The notes under the pieces are model-generated. The model ran no database searches. It was given only the letters and a program-made list of their open reading frames with translations, and was not told where the DNA came from. DNA of 21,006 nucleotides, from contig NW_023365787.1 in NCBI RefSeq assembly GCF_000003815.2, forward strand, positions 1-21,006, in the 5' to 3' direction. Both the position numbers and the translations under genes were made by a program. The DNA is from Branchiostoma floridae (lineage: Eukaryota > Chordata > Leptocardii > Amphioxiformes > Branchiostomatidae). Positions within the stretch are counted from its first letter, which is position 1, and each line of letters begins with the position of its first letter. Positions 1 through 12,000 of this stretch are shown in pieces.

Positions 1-55
1 GAGGCTAAGAAGCTTGGCGCAGACATGAAAGTCTACAACTTCGAGACTTACGCAA
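1..55 (+). CDS. PKHD1L1: Exon 1 (left-truncated): lead-in to first IPT/TIG domain
   Basis: Reads EAKKLGADMKVYNFETYA and ends in phase 1 at the donor GTAAGC (56). Its left boundary is the window edge, so the true exon may be longer. It joins exon 2 to give TYAKVSTVSPGTG, the entry strand of an IPT domain. The following 155-bp intron holds a 30-bp tandem duplication. Confidence 0.75.
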
Positions 56-3000
56 GTAAGCATCTCTGTTCATGACTGTTCTGGCTTAAGGCTGAACTTG
101 TCAAACAAAGCTTACTCAAAGCTGAGCTTGTCAAGAAGATCTTGTTTCAAACTTCTTACAATCAGGTACTTCACAAAACTTGACACTTGCTATGCTTTGC
201 ATGTTTTCAGAGGTGAGTACTGTGAGTCCCGGTACTGGCAGTGAGATGGGAGGATCCACTATCACCATCGGCGGAGAATGGTTTGACTCCACCACTCAGA
301 ATGCGGTAGTCAATGTTGGAGGTACGTTGTGTTTTATTTGATGAGTTGCCGACTTTGACCGTTGCACTACACTCTTTTCCACTCGTAAGGCCATTTGATT
401 ATATGGAGGACAACCTCGCGCGCATAAATTTTAGGTCGTTTACAAACGTTTTCGGTCAAATTGTAAATCGTACAAAGCAGCTGTAAAATGAGCAAATTTA
501 TGCCGTAAATAGATAGGAAAGTGGATACTATTGCATTGAAGTGCCAAATGATAGTGGTAGACCGTCATACGATTTTGTTCCCTCAGTTTACATATACAAT
601 CGTACGACGGATGCGACTGTGACCTTATCATTGTACTCTCCTTCAATAAGGACTTCGGTCAAACGTTCTATTCGATGTATGAAGCTTTAGCTAGCGCTAG
701 GTACTCATGAATTGTTGCAAATTTCATGTTATGATTTTGTACATCTAGGGGAGGAGTGCAATCGACCAGGTGACATCACGGATGAAGAGATTGTCTGCTT
801 GACGCCAGCGAAACCAGCCAACGACAGGGGCATCTACCCAGGTAACGTTTTGTATTACTATTTAGCCATGCCGCACTGAAATGGCATCATATATCAAATT
901 TAGATTGAGGGAGCATACTCTGTCATAAAAGTAAATTATCATTATATACTGGTCTTTGTTGCAAATGTACAGTTGTCATTTATCAAAAACTGTCATTGGC
1001 ACATCAACTCATGTCTTCATTTATGTTCTTGTACATCCCATTTCATTGTGCCTTGTCCGCTGACCTGGTCCCGCAGCCATTTCAGCATATAGGGTGCCAT
1101 CTTGGCATTCTGATTGTAGTACAGTTTTACTTTATCAATCAAGCAGTATTGAAGGCCTTCGCGGAGCCTTCGGTGTCTGTTTCTTTCTGAAGGCGATATT
1201 GCTTATGCGTAGGATATGTCCAAAATGGTTATATCTGCGACGGGTCATTTCGTTGTGTATTGGACAAGTTTTGCACTTTTTGCATTGTAGAGGTGGAAGA
1301 AAAAGTAAAAGCTTTTGGAATTGTTCATATCCCGTTAGAGATGTCGTAGCCGATATACAGTGATGGTCCTTTGCGATAGTAATCCTAATCCCTTTTTCCA
1401 CAGGAAACCGCGGTGTGAATAAGGACTACTGGACCTACGCTGACGCAGCGGCAATGCCTGCGCTGACTAACCTTCCAACCGGTGACCCTGCAGAGTCTGA
1501 GTGGGGAGACAGCATGAGCTGGGGAGCACGCGAAGGGGTACGATACAAGAGATATTTTCAGATGACTAATACCTGTGTGGTCAAACGTTGCTAAGGTTGA
1601 CAATCCCCGATAAAAGAATAAACACGTGACATTGTTTTCTGTGCTGGTAAAGGCACCTGGTCTCACGTGACGAACGATTGCGTTACAATCACAAACTGAA
1701 GGCGCGCACTCTTGAGTTAGACGTACTTCTCTCGCATCAGATGCAGTTGTCTTAGATCTTTGTATAGGTACTATGCAGTTAGTTCTGTCACCTGGCATGG
1801 GAATCCTTCGACCTCAAATCGTCTACGAAAAAAAAGTCCGCTTTTTCCGTGTCATGAGCTGTTTAGAGTCGGTAGTACTACATGTAACTATTAGCCGACT
1901 GCTTAATTAATGTGTTTTCATTAGAACGTCGACCCTTCAAAATGAATGTCGCATCACAAATGTTACCAGAACAACGGGAACGGAACATTTTTCGTCATTC
2001 TTCAACTGAAACCGTAGGTAGAAATGTTTTATGATACACAACATCCATCGCGATAGACATCAAAGGAGTACATGTTGACCTTTTGATATCCTTCTTCCTT
2101 CAGAGCTTCATTTCTCGGTCGAAGTTCTTCTTCAACCCACCCAACGACAACACCTACCAGTTCGTGCTGTTTGACTGTAGCAAACCGGCCGACGACTTTT
2201 TGCTACGCTTTGAAGATGAGAGTGGGGAGGTACGTGTAATAACGCTACATCAAGTTTCGTAACTTCAAATGTCAACGCAGGTTTACCCTTATCTGCCGGG
2301 CAACCTTTGTACATTGATTTGAAAAAAATGGATATTTAGAATATCACATCGACGGACGGTGGCGTCACATTGCGATGCAAACTGCACTTTTAAATCTGTA
2401 ATGCGGTTTGAAACCGCCTTCCGATACTTGATAATATGATATCCTTAACTACTGTTTTTAACACAAAGGTTATAAAATTTAAGGTAAACTAGCGTTACAG
2501 TTAGTCTTGCGCGCATGCATCTACTCTCATATAAAATACTCCTTTCGTAAAGAATGTTACACATTTACATTGTTTGATTGGAATGTATTGATGGGTTTGA
2601 CTAAAAAATTCAATTCTTTTAACTTAAGATATTGCAATTAGCATCCATCGACCATCGACTTTATATCCTCAAATACCCTGACTTGAATACGACGGATATA
2701 AGTTACCCCGCCGATAAAGGTGAATTAGCGTTACAGACGTTACTGCCGCATTTCATGAATCATCTTTGAATATGTTTTCAAGCTCAAACTTGCATGCCTA
2801 TCGTTGCAGGTGTCTGAGTGGACCTGTCCAGGCGAAGGCAGAGGCTATTCACCGAGGATCCCTCTAGTAGCTGAACACAGGTACGTATATACATGTATTG
2901 AATCTTATGATGGGAAGGTAGTTCTGTGAATTTTCTTTTAAAATACATTGAAAGCAGATGTCGTTAAAGGTGAAATTAAACGTACAGCAAGAGTAGATCA

Positions 3001-6000
3001 TCGATCAACATTTCTAAATGACATTTAGGCTATAAATTTTTTATAGAACATATCCCCCCATAACCTTTTGAAGCAGTATGAGTATTCCCAACACATACAT
3101 GTAATAAAGAGTGGACTTCCCCCAGCACCAGTATTTATCGGGAATAGCCAATCTACAGACATTCCAGGTCACGAGGCCAATGCAAGAAGCTGCTTATATG
3201 TGGGTCGATCACTGTAGTCTAGATGTTAGTAAGGTAGAAGCCGGTTAATTGCACAACGAATTAACACACACTTCTGTTAACTGCACGGAATCCCAAAATT
3301 CCAAACCGGTGCGTTCCAGCTGGATAACTTCGCATTATTTTACCATCCGGATAATTGCACGAAATTCACTGGCAAGTAGGCCGTGCAATTAAGCGGTTTC
3401 TGCTGTATCTGAATACCTTATTGAAGATGATCGTTTGTCCTGCAGCTACTACATGGAGGCATGGTACCGCCGTGATGCTTCGGCCGGGGGAGACAGTGAG
3501 TCAGACAAACGTGTAGCCTTTAAGATGTTTGACACAGACTACGTGGGAGGGCAGAACATCCATGCCAGAAACGAGAGACAGAAGATCAAAATCGCATCAA
3601 CGGTCTTCCGGGAGACACAGGTTAGGGACAGTACTTAGGGCAAAATATAGCTACATATTGATGAGTCATAGAATGCTGCAAGTGACATTGATATTTTGTG
3701 GTATGGTATGAAGGCTTTTAAGCGTGCGCTTCAAAAGTTTGGAGGGTTCATTAAGGACTTTCTCGGAAAATTAGTATTAATATGCATTGAATATTTTGTT
3801 GATATATATAATAATGTAGCGTAATACGTATTGATTTCTACTAGCAACATCATACATACTAATACAATGACGTAAAAATCGCTCGTTTATTTATGTGTAA
3901 TGGTGTCTGGCATATTTGATAAGTACTTCTACCAATAAAACATGCACCATTTACGTTTGGTAGTTTCTTATTGCTGCCTAAGTGAGGCAAAGACAGTAGC
4001 ATGACGTTCCTCGTGTTGTGACAAAAATAAGATTAATTGTCCCTATCACAACTTCCAGGTTGTCAGCAGCTCGGGGTCAGGATTCACCATAACGCATGGT
4101 GGAGTCACTACCGAATCCATTTCTGCCGGGGCTTCTGCCAGTGACGTAAGTGTCGAATATTTCTTATACAAAGTCACCAGATGTAAGATTTTAAAAATTG
4201 TGGCATTACCTCCGTGAAAATTAATGTATTGTAGTCACTTGGTGTATTTTGTTTGTTTGTTCGTGTGTGTCCGGAGTTCGTCAATTGACATTTAAATGTA
4301 GACACGTCGGGAACACTAATATGTTGGGCCAAAGGTGTCAGAAGCGGCCAAGAAAGTTGGCCCGAATCATGTGTTTTCGCCATGCGCCTTAATGTATAAT
4401 TCATAGTGTACTTAAGACAGATCGGATATCATTGAAGATGAACCTAAGGAAAGACTTCAGAAGTTCAGAAATAAAACAAGAAATTTAAAAAAGAAACTCT
4501 TAGATAGTCAATAACATTCTGAAGTTATTTTTTTACATGTTGAGCTTTGCTTGTATCATAAAAAAATCGGTGAAAAGCTGTCAAAGAATATTCGAAAGTT
4601 TAAAACGTTACTAGTTTTGACCTAATGCTCTTTACCTTACAGCTTTATGCTCTGCATATACTAACAACGCCAATGAAATTATGAAGTCATAATCATTTGT
4701 GCCCCTTCAGTGGGATTATCTTTGCTTTTTCTGTATAGACAAAACTTCAACTCTTACAGGTGCAAACTATAACATGTTGATGCTTTGCAATTTCATACCA
4801 TGTTACTTTTTAAGCTGGAATAGATATATGATAGCTATTTTTCGTTACAGGTCCAAGCGACCCTTCAGGCCATCTATCAGAACCAGTGCCCAGAGGAGGT
4901 GGCAAACCCTATCGGAGCTATCACAAAGTTTGCAACAGACTACGAGGGTCGCGGTGCCCCCTCTTGGTTTACCGGAACAGTTGTAAGTAACAGAATATGG
5001 GTTAAAACGGTTTAATGAAGATTTATTAGCAACATTAACGTGAAGCATTATATAACCTTGGTGACGCCTCGCTGGGGGTCCTCCCCAAGGGTTTAGTCAA
5101 TTCTAAACTCGCTATCGTTTGCAGTTAAGGACCAATTCCATTCTAATTGGCATACAATGCACAAAAGCATGTAATAATTGCTTTTATGACGTTTTCATGT
5201 GTACGTTATGGATCTTTGCCAAAAAGCTGCATGAAAAGGAACGTCTGGTTTACAAAGCCACTTTTTGGTGAAGACATATTTACAATAATCTAGCTACCAA
5301 CACATGTGCCCGTATAGGCTTTTTTTTCTTAGTTTCTCTTACATGGCCTGACAGAGTGCGGTGGGAAATCATGGTTTTGGCCACCCTTCGGTTGTGACAA
5401 ATTTTGTGCCTTAAAACTCACAAATTTTGCTCAGAAACAATAATCTACCTACCAATATATGTGTCCGTATAGAATGTTTTCTTATTGCAGTGGAAGATCA
5501 TGGTTTTAGTGAATACTTGTAATACTTATGATGGAAGAAAATACACAAACTATTATATTCATATGGGTAGCTAGTGCAACCGTTACGCCATAAACACTTC
5601 AAGACTCCCGTAGATATTAATTTTTTATTCACCTACATAAGGAATTCCTGCATTGTTTCCCACTCAGGTGAAAGCTGATGAGACCGCGCCTTTCTGTGGT
5701 GGGAAGTCTCTGATGAATCCGACAACGGTGTACAACACAGACCCAGAGAACGATTACTACCCAATCAAAATCTCCATCGAAAAAACGGTACCGTATCACA
5801 TCAATTCTTTTGTCTGACAATAAGTTTGCTATCATTGGGTAATCAGGCAGTTACGTGCATCAAAAGCTGTGAAAACGCCGAATATTGAATTTGGGAAAAA
5901 AGTTGGGTAATCAGGTGTTATCAGTGCACACTTGACAAAATTGGATAATCAGGTAGTGGCCTATTTGGTCAAAGGTCAGTAGCAGATGACTTTTGACCTC

Positions 6001-9000
6001 TTATGCAGTGCCTGCTGTGACCACGCGGGTTTGGGTTTGTAACTCCTCGCCCTAAATTTACTCTTCCTGCTCAGCTGTTAACGTCCAGATTCTGATTTTC
6101 ACATCTACAAAATCAAGAGTTTATCATGTCAAGTTTCTAATCACGAAAAGATTTTTGGTGACGCCACAAGGGCTGAGGCATTTACTAGTATTTTGGCACA
6201 ATTTTTGTTTTCAAGGGTCATAATTTACTCATAGGTAAAGCACTAGTTTTTCATGTCATTATGCAGTACCAGATTATATGTATGTTTCCCTTATTCACAT
6301 ATCATGCAGCTACAACTGACAATTTGTTGATTATACAACTTTCTTCCAGTACAAAATATTATTTTGTTAAGGTATACAAGGATCAAATCGATTTCAACAA
6401 CCACCGTTGACTGTTGATTGTTGATCTGTTGATTATTTTCCTTCCAGGTCTGCTTTGCGTACAAAGGATCGTTGGCGTCGAGGGTCTTCCTGCGCTATGG
6501 GTCTGAAGGCGAGGAGGGAGAAAACTCGGAGTGGTTTGGTCCTAACGATTACGATGGCCTGGACTTCTCTGCAAATGAAGAGTATGCCCATTGCTTCAAG
6601 TTTCTTCATCTTCCCACATTCCCAGAACTATTGTAGATTTGGATATGTTATCACCAAGCACAGTAGGAATAGTTTTATTACTTTTAAAGAACACTTGCAG
6701 ATAGATGTGCAAAAGCTCAGTGTGACAGGTCATCCAGTGTATTAAGTAAAACCAGCTGCCGCGCCGTGTGCCTGTGAAGCTGGTTTGTTACGCTGAAGGG
6801 CAGTATAATATACCGGCTATATAGATACAGATAGATACAGATAAAGATCTTCTCCACATAGTATCATAAATATCATCAACTCTAATGTAGTCATAATCCA
6901 TTGGGTTTACTTCAAACGAGAACACCACTTGATAGGTATAATATTGTTGCCTTTGGTAGACAAATTCAGCCTACATTTGTACTGCACTTGGTTGCACCCC
7001 TGGCAGAAAGCAATAGAATTGCAGGCATGCCTTGGTACCCAACTGATATGCTCCAATATATAGCCTGAGTTTACTGTTCTTAATATAAAATTAAGTCTTG
7101 AGCATGTTCCCCACAAGGCAGGAGAGAGATGTTATTCATGATCCTATTTTATTTATCATAAATTATTCATTTCCAGATGGCAGTACACTTGCTTGGACTT
7201 GCAGGACATGTTTGCCACTGCCCGCCCTGACGCAACCAATGTCATTGTCAAGGAGCTACGGTTTGATTCAACAAGTGCAGACTCTGACTTCTTCATCGAC
7301 AACTTGTTCATTGGAAAGGCTGAGCCAATGGCACCTGGTGGTAAGTGTAGTGAAGAGTGGCAATTATTACCCTGGGATCCAGCCGGGATCGGGCAGCTAG
7401 GACAGTTTATCTACCCTTCTCCCGTCTGGTGCCTTCTCTCTTGCTGTCAGATCCCTCGCTCTCTATAGAGAGCAAGGGCCACTATTGGCCTGGCACTAAT
7501 TACCTCTAATCCCAGCACAGCAGCATACTGGGCCTGATTGGGCATCACAATCCACATGTGAAAATTTCAAACCACAACTGCTGGGGACATTACTATGTTT
7601 ACTTTGCAACTGTACAAATCATCATCAGTTTACAAATTTACAGCATCCAAAGTGTGGGAAATATTTTTGTCTAGGCCTGGCCCTTTTAAAACAGAGGTGG
7701 GATTGTTTCATGTTGACTTTAGTTGAAATCAACTGTAGCCAATAAGGTCTTGCACTGGGCTGGGTGGGGGATGACATGCTGGGCATTGGGTCATTAATCA
7801 CAGCACTGACCAGCCCCTCTTGGAAGCTCTGCATGGCAGGAGACACCAGATGGAAACTCCCCGAGCATTAATGTGAGATCTGCAGGCTGACTGCCTTGGG
7901 TCCCCAAACAAAACTCGCTAGCTACCCGGTCCTGTCTGGCTCCCAGGGTAGGCGATTATGTGAAACTAGGACTTTATTATATGGGGTCCAAATTTCTTAG
8001 TTAGTGACTGAGAGTAAGCCATGTGGTCACAGAGTGTGACCCAAGTGACCTACAGTTGTAGGAGCATGCTTGTCAGAGGATCTGGTCCACTGTGTAAGGA
8101 CTGTCATCTTTAGAGTGTCTAGTGCATCCAATTTCGTATCATTTTTGGAACAGTGCATCTAATAAGCGTATAACTTTAGAGCCCTGGATGATCCGCAATT
8201 ACCTGGGATGTCAGTGTCTTAGATACGAGAGAGCGGCCAAACTGGAACTGCAGTTCCTACCTGTGCCTGAAGAACTCTACTCTACTCTAATAAGAAAAGA
8301 GGGTTGATTATTTTGTTAGAGCTAAGCGTTGAATATTATATGAAGGCCTAAAGTATAGAAGAAATGAATTCATATTCTGACACTTGCAGGGTTCATCCTA
8401 TGAAGAATTGCTGCTCCTGCAAGTGCTATTTAAGAATTGATAACAATAACATTAAAAATTTTATTCAGATCATCATCTTTTCTTGTGTGGCTAGACCACA
8501 CTTTTTCAATTTTAGTCATGTAACTAGTAGCTCCCTGATCTTGGAGTACTTTTTTTATATGTTATTGCAACACGATGGAAGTTTTTTCTGGAGGTACACA
8601 TTTAATATTGTTTTTTTTTTCTTTTTGGACTAGAAAAACTCATTTCCTATTGCTAGTTCCTCCAGATTCTTGCATATCAATTTGATAATAACGTAATGAG
8701 TAAACAATTGTTTATTTGCAGATGTGGCAGATGGAATCCGCCAGGCAGCCATGCCCAACGATGTTGTCATTGATGAAGTCCAGGTGGAGACAGTGGCTGG
8801 AGGTTACTCTGTTTCCTTTGTTCCCTTCAACTGTGGCTACAACCTTCCTCTCATGGAATCTCAGGTACAGAATAAGAAGATATGTTTACTGATAGAGATT
8901 TCTCAGGTTTGAAATAAGGCCTGAGTCAGACTGGAGTTTGTTTTACGGAAACAATTTTGCCAAAAAAATGTAAGACACAAAACTTTATTATGGTGGAAAG

Positions 9001-12000
9001 CCATTATCTTCTTCTTACTGTTAACTTGTTGATATTGTTTGTTTTCTCTTTATAATAAGTTGATATTTTATGTCTTGCCAGGGATGCAGGGGGTATATGT
9101 TAACCACATTATACATCACACTGCATATATAAAATGCACTTTAAAATGTGGACAGGCTCAATATTTGATCCGTCATTGTATTGAAGCTGGTTGAAAAATC
9201 TAAGCGTTGATTCACAACTACATGTAGTCTGTGTAACACAAACTCCGCTGGACTATAACTGGTCCCTCAAGGCAGATGTTAGGCAATTGTAAGCACAATT
9301 TAATCAGCCTAGATTCACAAGATTTAAGTGGGAAAGTAACAGTCCAGCTATGGATGAGGATACAATTTTTTTTTTCCTTTTAGGGTGGAGTGACACGGCA
9401 GCAGGCAGGCAGTCCTCCAGTCCAGGGCACTTTTGACATCAGCTTTGATGGCCAAACCTCTTCAGGTACAGTACTGCTACTTATCTTACAGGAAATCATA
9501 TTTTAATTTTGACAGTCACTGTAACAATGTCTTTTGGACATCTTCCTTAGACATTCTGACAAGAGTGCTGCTTCTCATTGCTTTATGTCTAGCCAATGTA
9601 CTTTTTTTGTAGGTGGTGCTTTTGCAGTGAAAACACAATCCCAATCATAGCTAAGTCAGTGCTATCGTGCCCTCTCAGGCCAGCAAAAAAAGGAAAACGC
9701 CGGTCCAGTATTACCATACACTTCTCTTGTGTAATTGCTACGCACATGTAATCAGAAACTTTTGTTAGTGCACTTAATTTTGATAGAGTAAAATCAATGT
9801 GATTATGTGATTTCATCCCCAACACAACAGTGAAAGCCGAGGCCACAGAGGAGGAGATGGCCAACAAGCTGAAGCTTGACCTTGGCATTGAGGCCAAGGT
9901 GACCTTGGGAGGAGACTGCTCCGGGCAGATTTGGGAAGTGGAATGGAACAGAGCTGGAGGAAACCAGCCACAGATGGAGGTGCAATAAATTATGTTATTA
10001 TTTTGATATTTTATAGTAGAAGAGCCAAACACACTTATGAAGAATAGTAGGAATGATCCGGTGTCAATATTGAGTTAAAAATGCGAGCCATAGCAAAGCT
10101 GCACTGGAGGCTAGTGGAGCTACTTGAAAAACATCATGTTTTTGCATAGCACTTTGAGCTACCTTGTGTTTTAACTCAATTGACAATTATAGCAGAATTT
10201 GGATAAACCTACATAATATTATTCAATAACTGCAAAAAAAGTGATATTCAAAGAAATTTTGTGAAGACAAAGCCTCCCTGTTCTACAGTTGGATGGGGGA
10301 AGTCTGACAGGAGATGAGGTTGAGATTGAAGTGAAGACCGTGGATGACGGTGGCCTGTTCTTCTATGAGATCCCTGGGAGCATGACGCGTACCGCCCATG
10401 ACACTCCACAGGTAAATGCTCTCTTACATGATTTTGATGTAGTAGACGTTTTAGTAGGGTCTTACAGGTTTACCATGCTACCATAGACAATACCAGCAGT
10501 AATCTTAGTTAATGGTAGCATGCGTCGTCCTAGTTTACGGTAGCATATGTAGTCCTAATTTACAGTAGCATGGCGTAGTCCTAGTTTATGGTAGCATGCG
10601 TAGTCCTAGTTTACGGTAACATGCATAGTCCAGTAGGTAGCTGCTTAGCCTATGGACCTAGAAGCCATGTGTTTGAGTCTTGGCTGTTGAATCAGATGCT
10701 CACCCGACATGCGTGCTACTGAAAAGGATTGCAGTCTTTCGGATGGGACATCATTTATATAGCTGTTGTAACTGTTCGAAAAAAGGTAGGGGAATTTCCT
10801 TGGTGTAATAGCGTCTGCCTTCTCTGTCTTCACCAGTGGAAAAAAATTAGCTCTTCAGTGAACTAAACTACAATGTAGATTGAGATCATAGGTTTTTAGA
10901 TCCAGCCACCAGCGGGACCTAATTAAGCAATGATTGTTTCAGGTGGAAGTACTCATCAACGGCATTCCATCCCGCTGTGATGGTTCAGGCTGTGGGTTCA
11001 GCTGGGCAGCGGACAGGACCCCCACTGTAACGAGCATCTCACCTGACCAAGGTACTACATTATAAGATGGTGCAATGGCCAAGTAGTTAGTGTGTTTGAA
11101 TTGGAATTAGTAGGTCATGAGTTTGATTTCTGGCCGAGTCATACCAAAGATAGCATGATCATGCTACTTTCTCTGCTTAGCACTTATCATTTGAAAAAGA
11201 GTAGTTGAACACACACGCACCACTACCAGTGGACTAGCCCCCTCCTGTAGTGATTGCACAAAAGTAGCGATGGCCCAAGGCTACAGAAACGGAGATGGGT
11301 GCTACCCTATGCACCATCTGATGCAGGAAGGACTCTGTTCTTAGTTCAGTTCAGTTTGTTTCATCCTCTGTAAAGATTTCTGCAAAGTCCTGTCCAGCAC
11401 GTGACTTAACTTTATCTTGACCGACAATATATTAGAGCCAATAAAACTCTATCTGGCTGGCTTTGGCCAAACAAAAATACAAAGATATTGTTAATTACCC
11501 CATACAGGGACTGGAGGAACAGAGGTTACGATCACAGGGACAGGTTTCAGTACAAACTGTGATGACAACAGGGTTAGGATTGGTCGTTCGGAGGATACGG
11601 AGGAAGGCGTGATGTGTACACCAACCACCTGTACTGAAACCTCCATCACATGTACAAGTGAGTATCTAGCTTCTTTTGTCTTTTGATTTTTAACCATTAT
11701 GCTATGGTTACATGTACAAACCTTGCCCAGACAGGTTATTTGCAGAACTGAAAAATGAAATTGTTTCTCAAGGAATATACAATACAAATTATGCTCATGA
11801 CTATTTCTTTAAATTATGTTCTGTGTGTTTTGTTGTCTTTTGCTGTGCCCTGGTTTTGAAATGGGACCAAAACATTACAGTGGTTGAGTTTTAATGACAC
11901 CATTTCCTGACCTAATGTTAGTGAAAAGCCTATAAAATGTGACCCTTTGATTTATTGACAATGGAAAATCCCTCTCCCCTCCCCTTCAGTTGTTACATGT

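Noticed and set aside
1385-1798. 137-codon open frame on the minus strand
   Set aside because: It lies opposite exon 4 and its intron, shows no recognisable domain and has no support; the plus-strand exon is explained by PA14 and phase.
8122-8633. Small plus-strand ORFs in intron 12
   Set aside because: No splice sites in compatible phase and no domain-like sequence; AT-rich intron.
9589-10032. 147-codon open frame on the minus strand
   Set aside because: It is the antisense of exon 15 plus intron sequence, with low-complexity and no domain-like composition.
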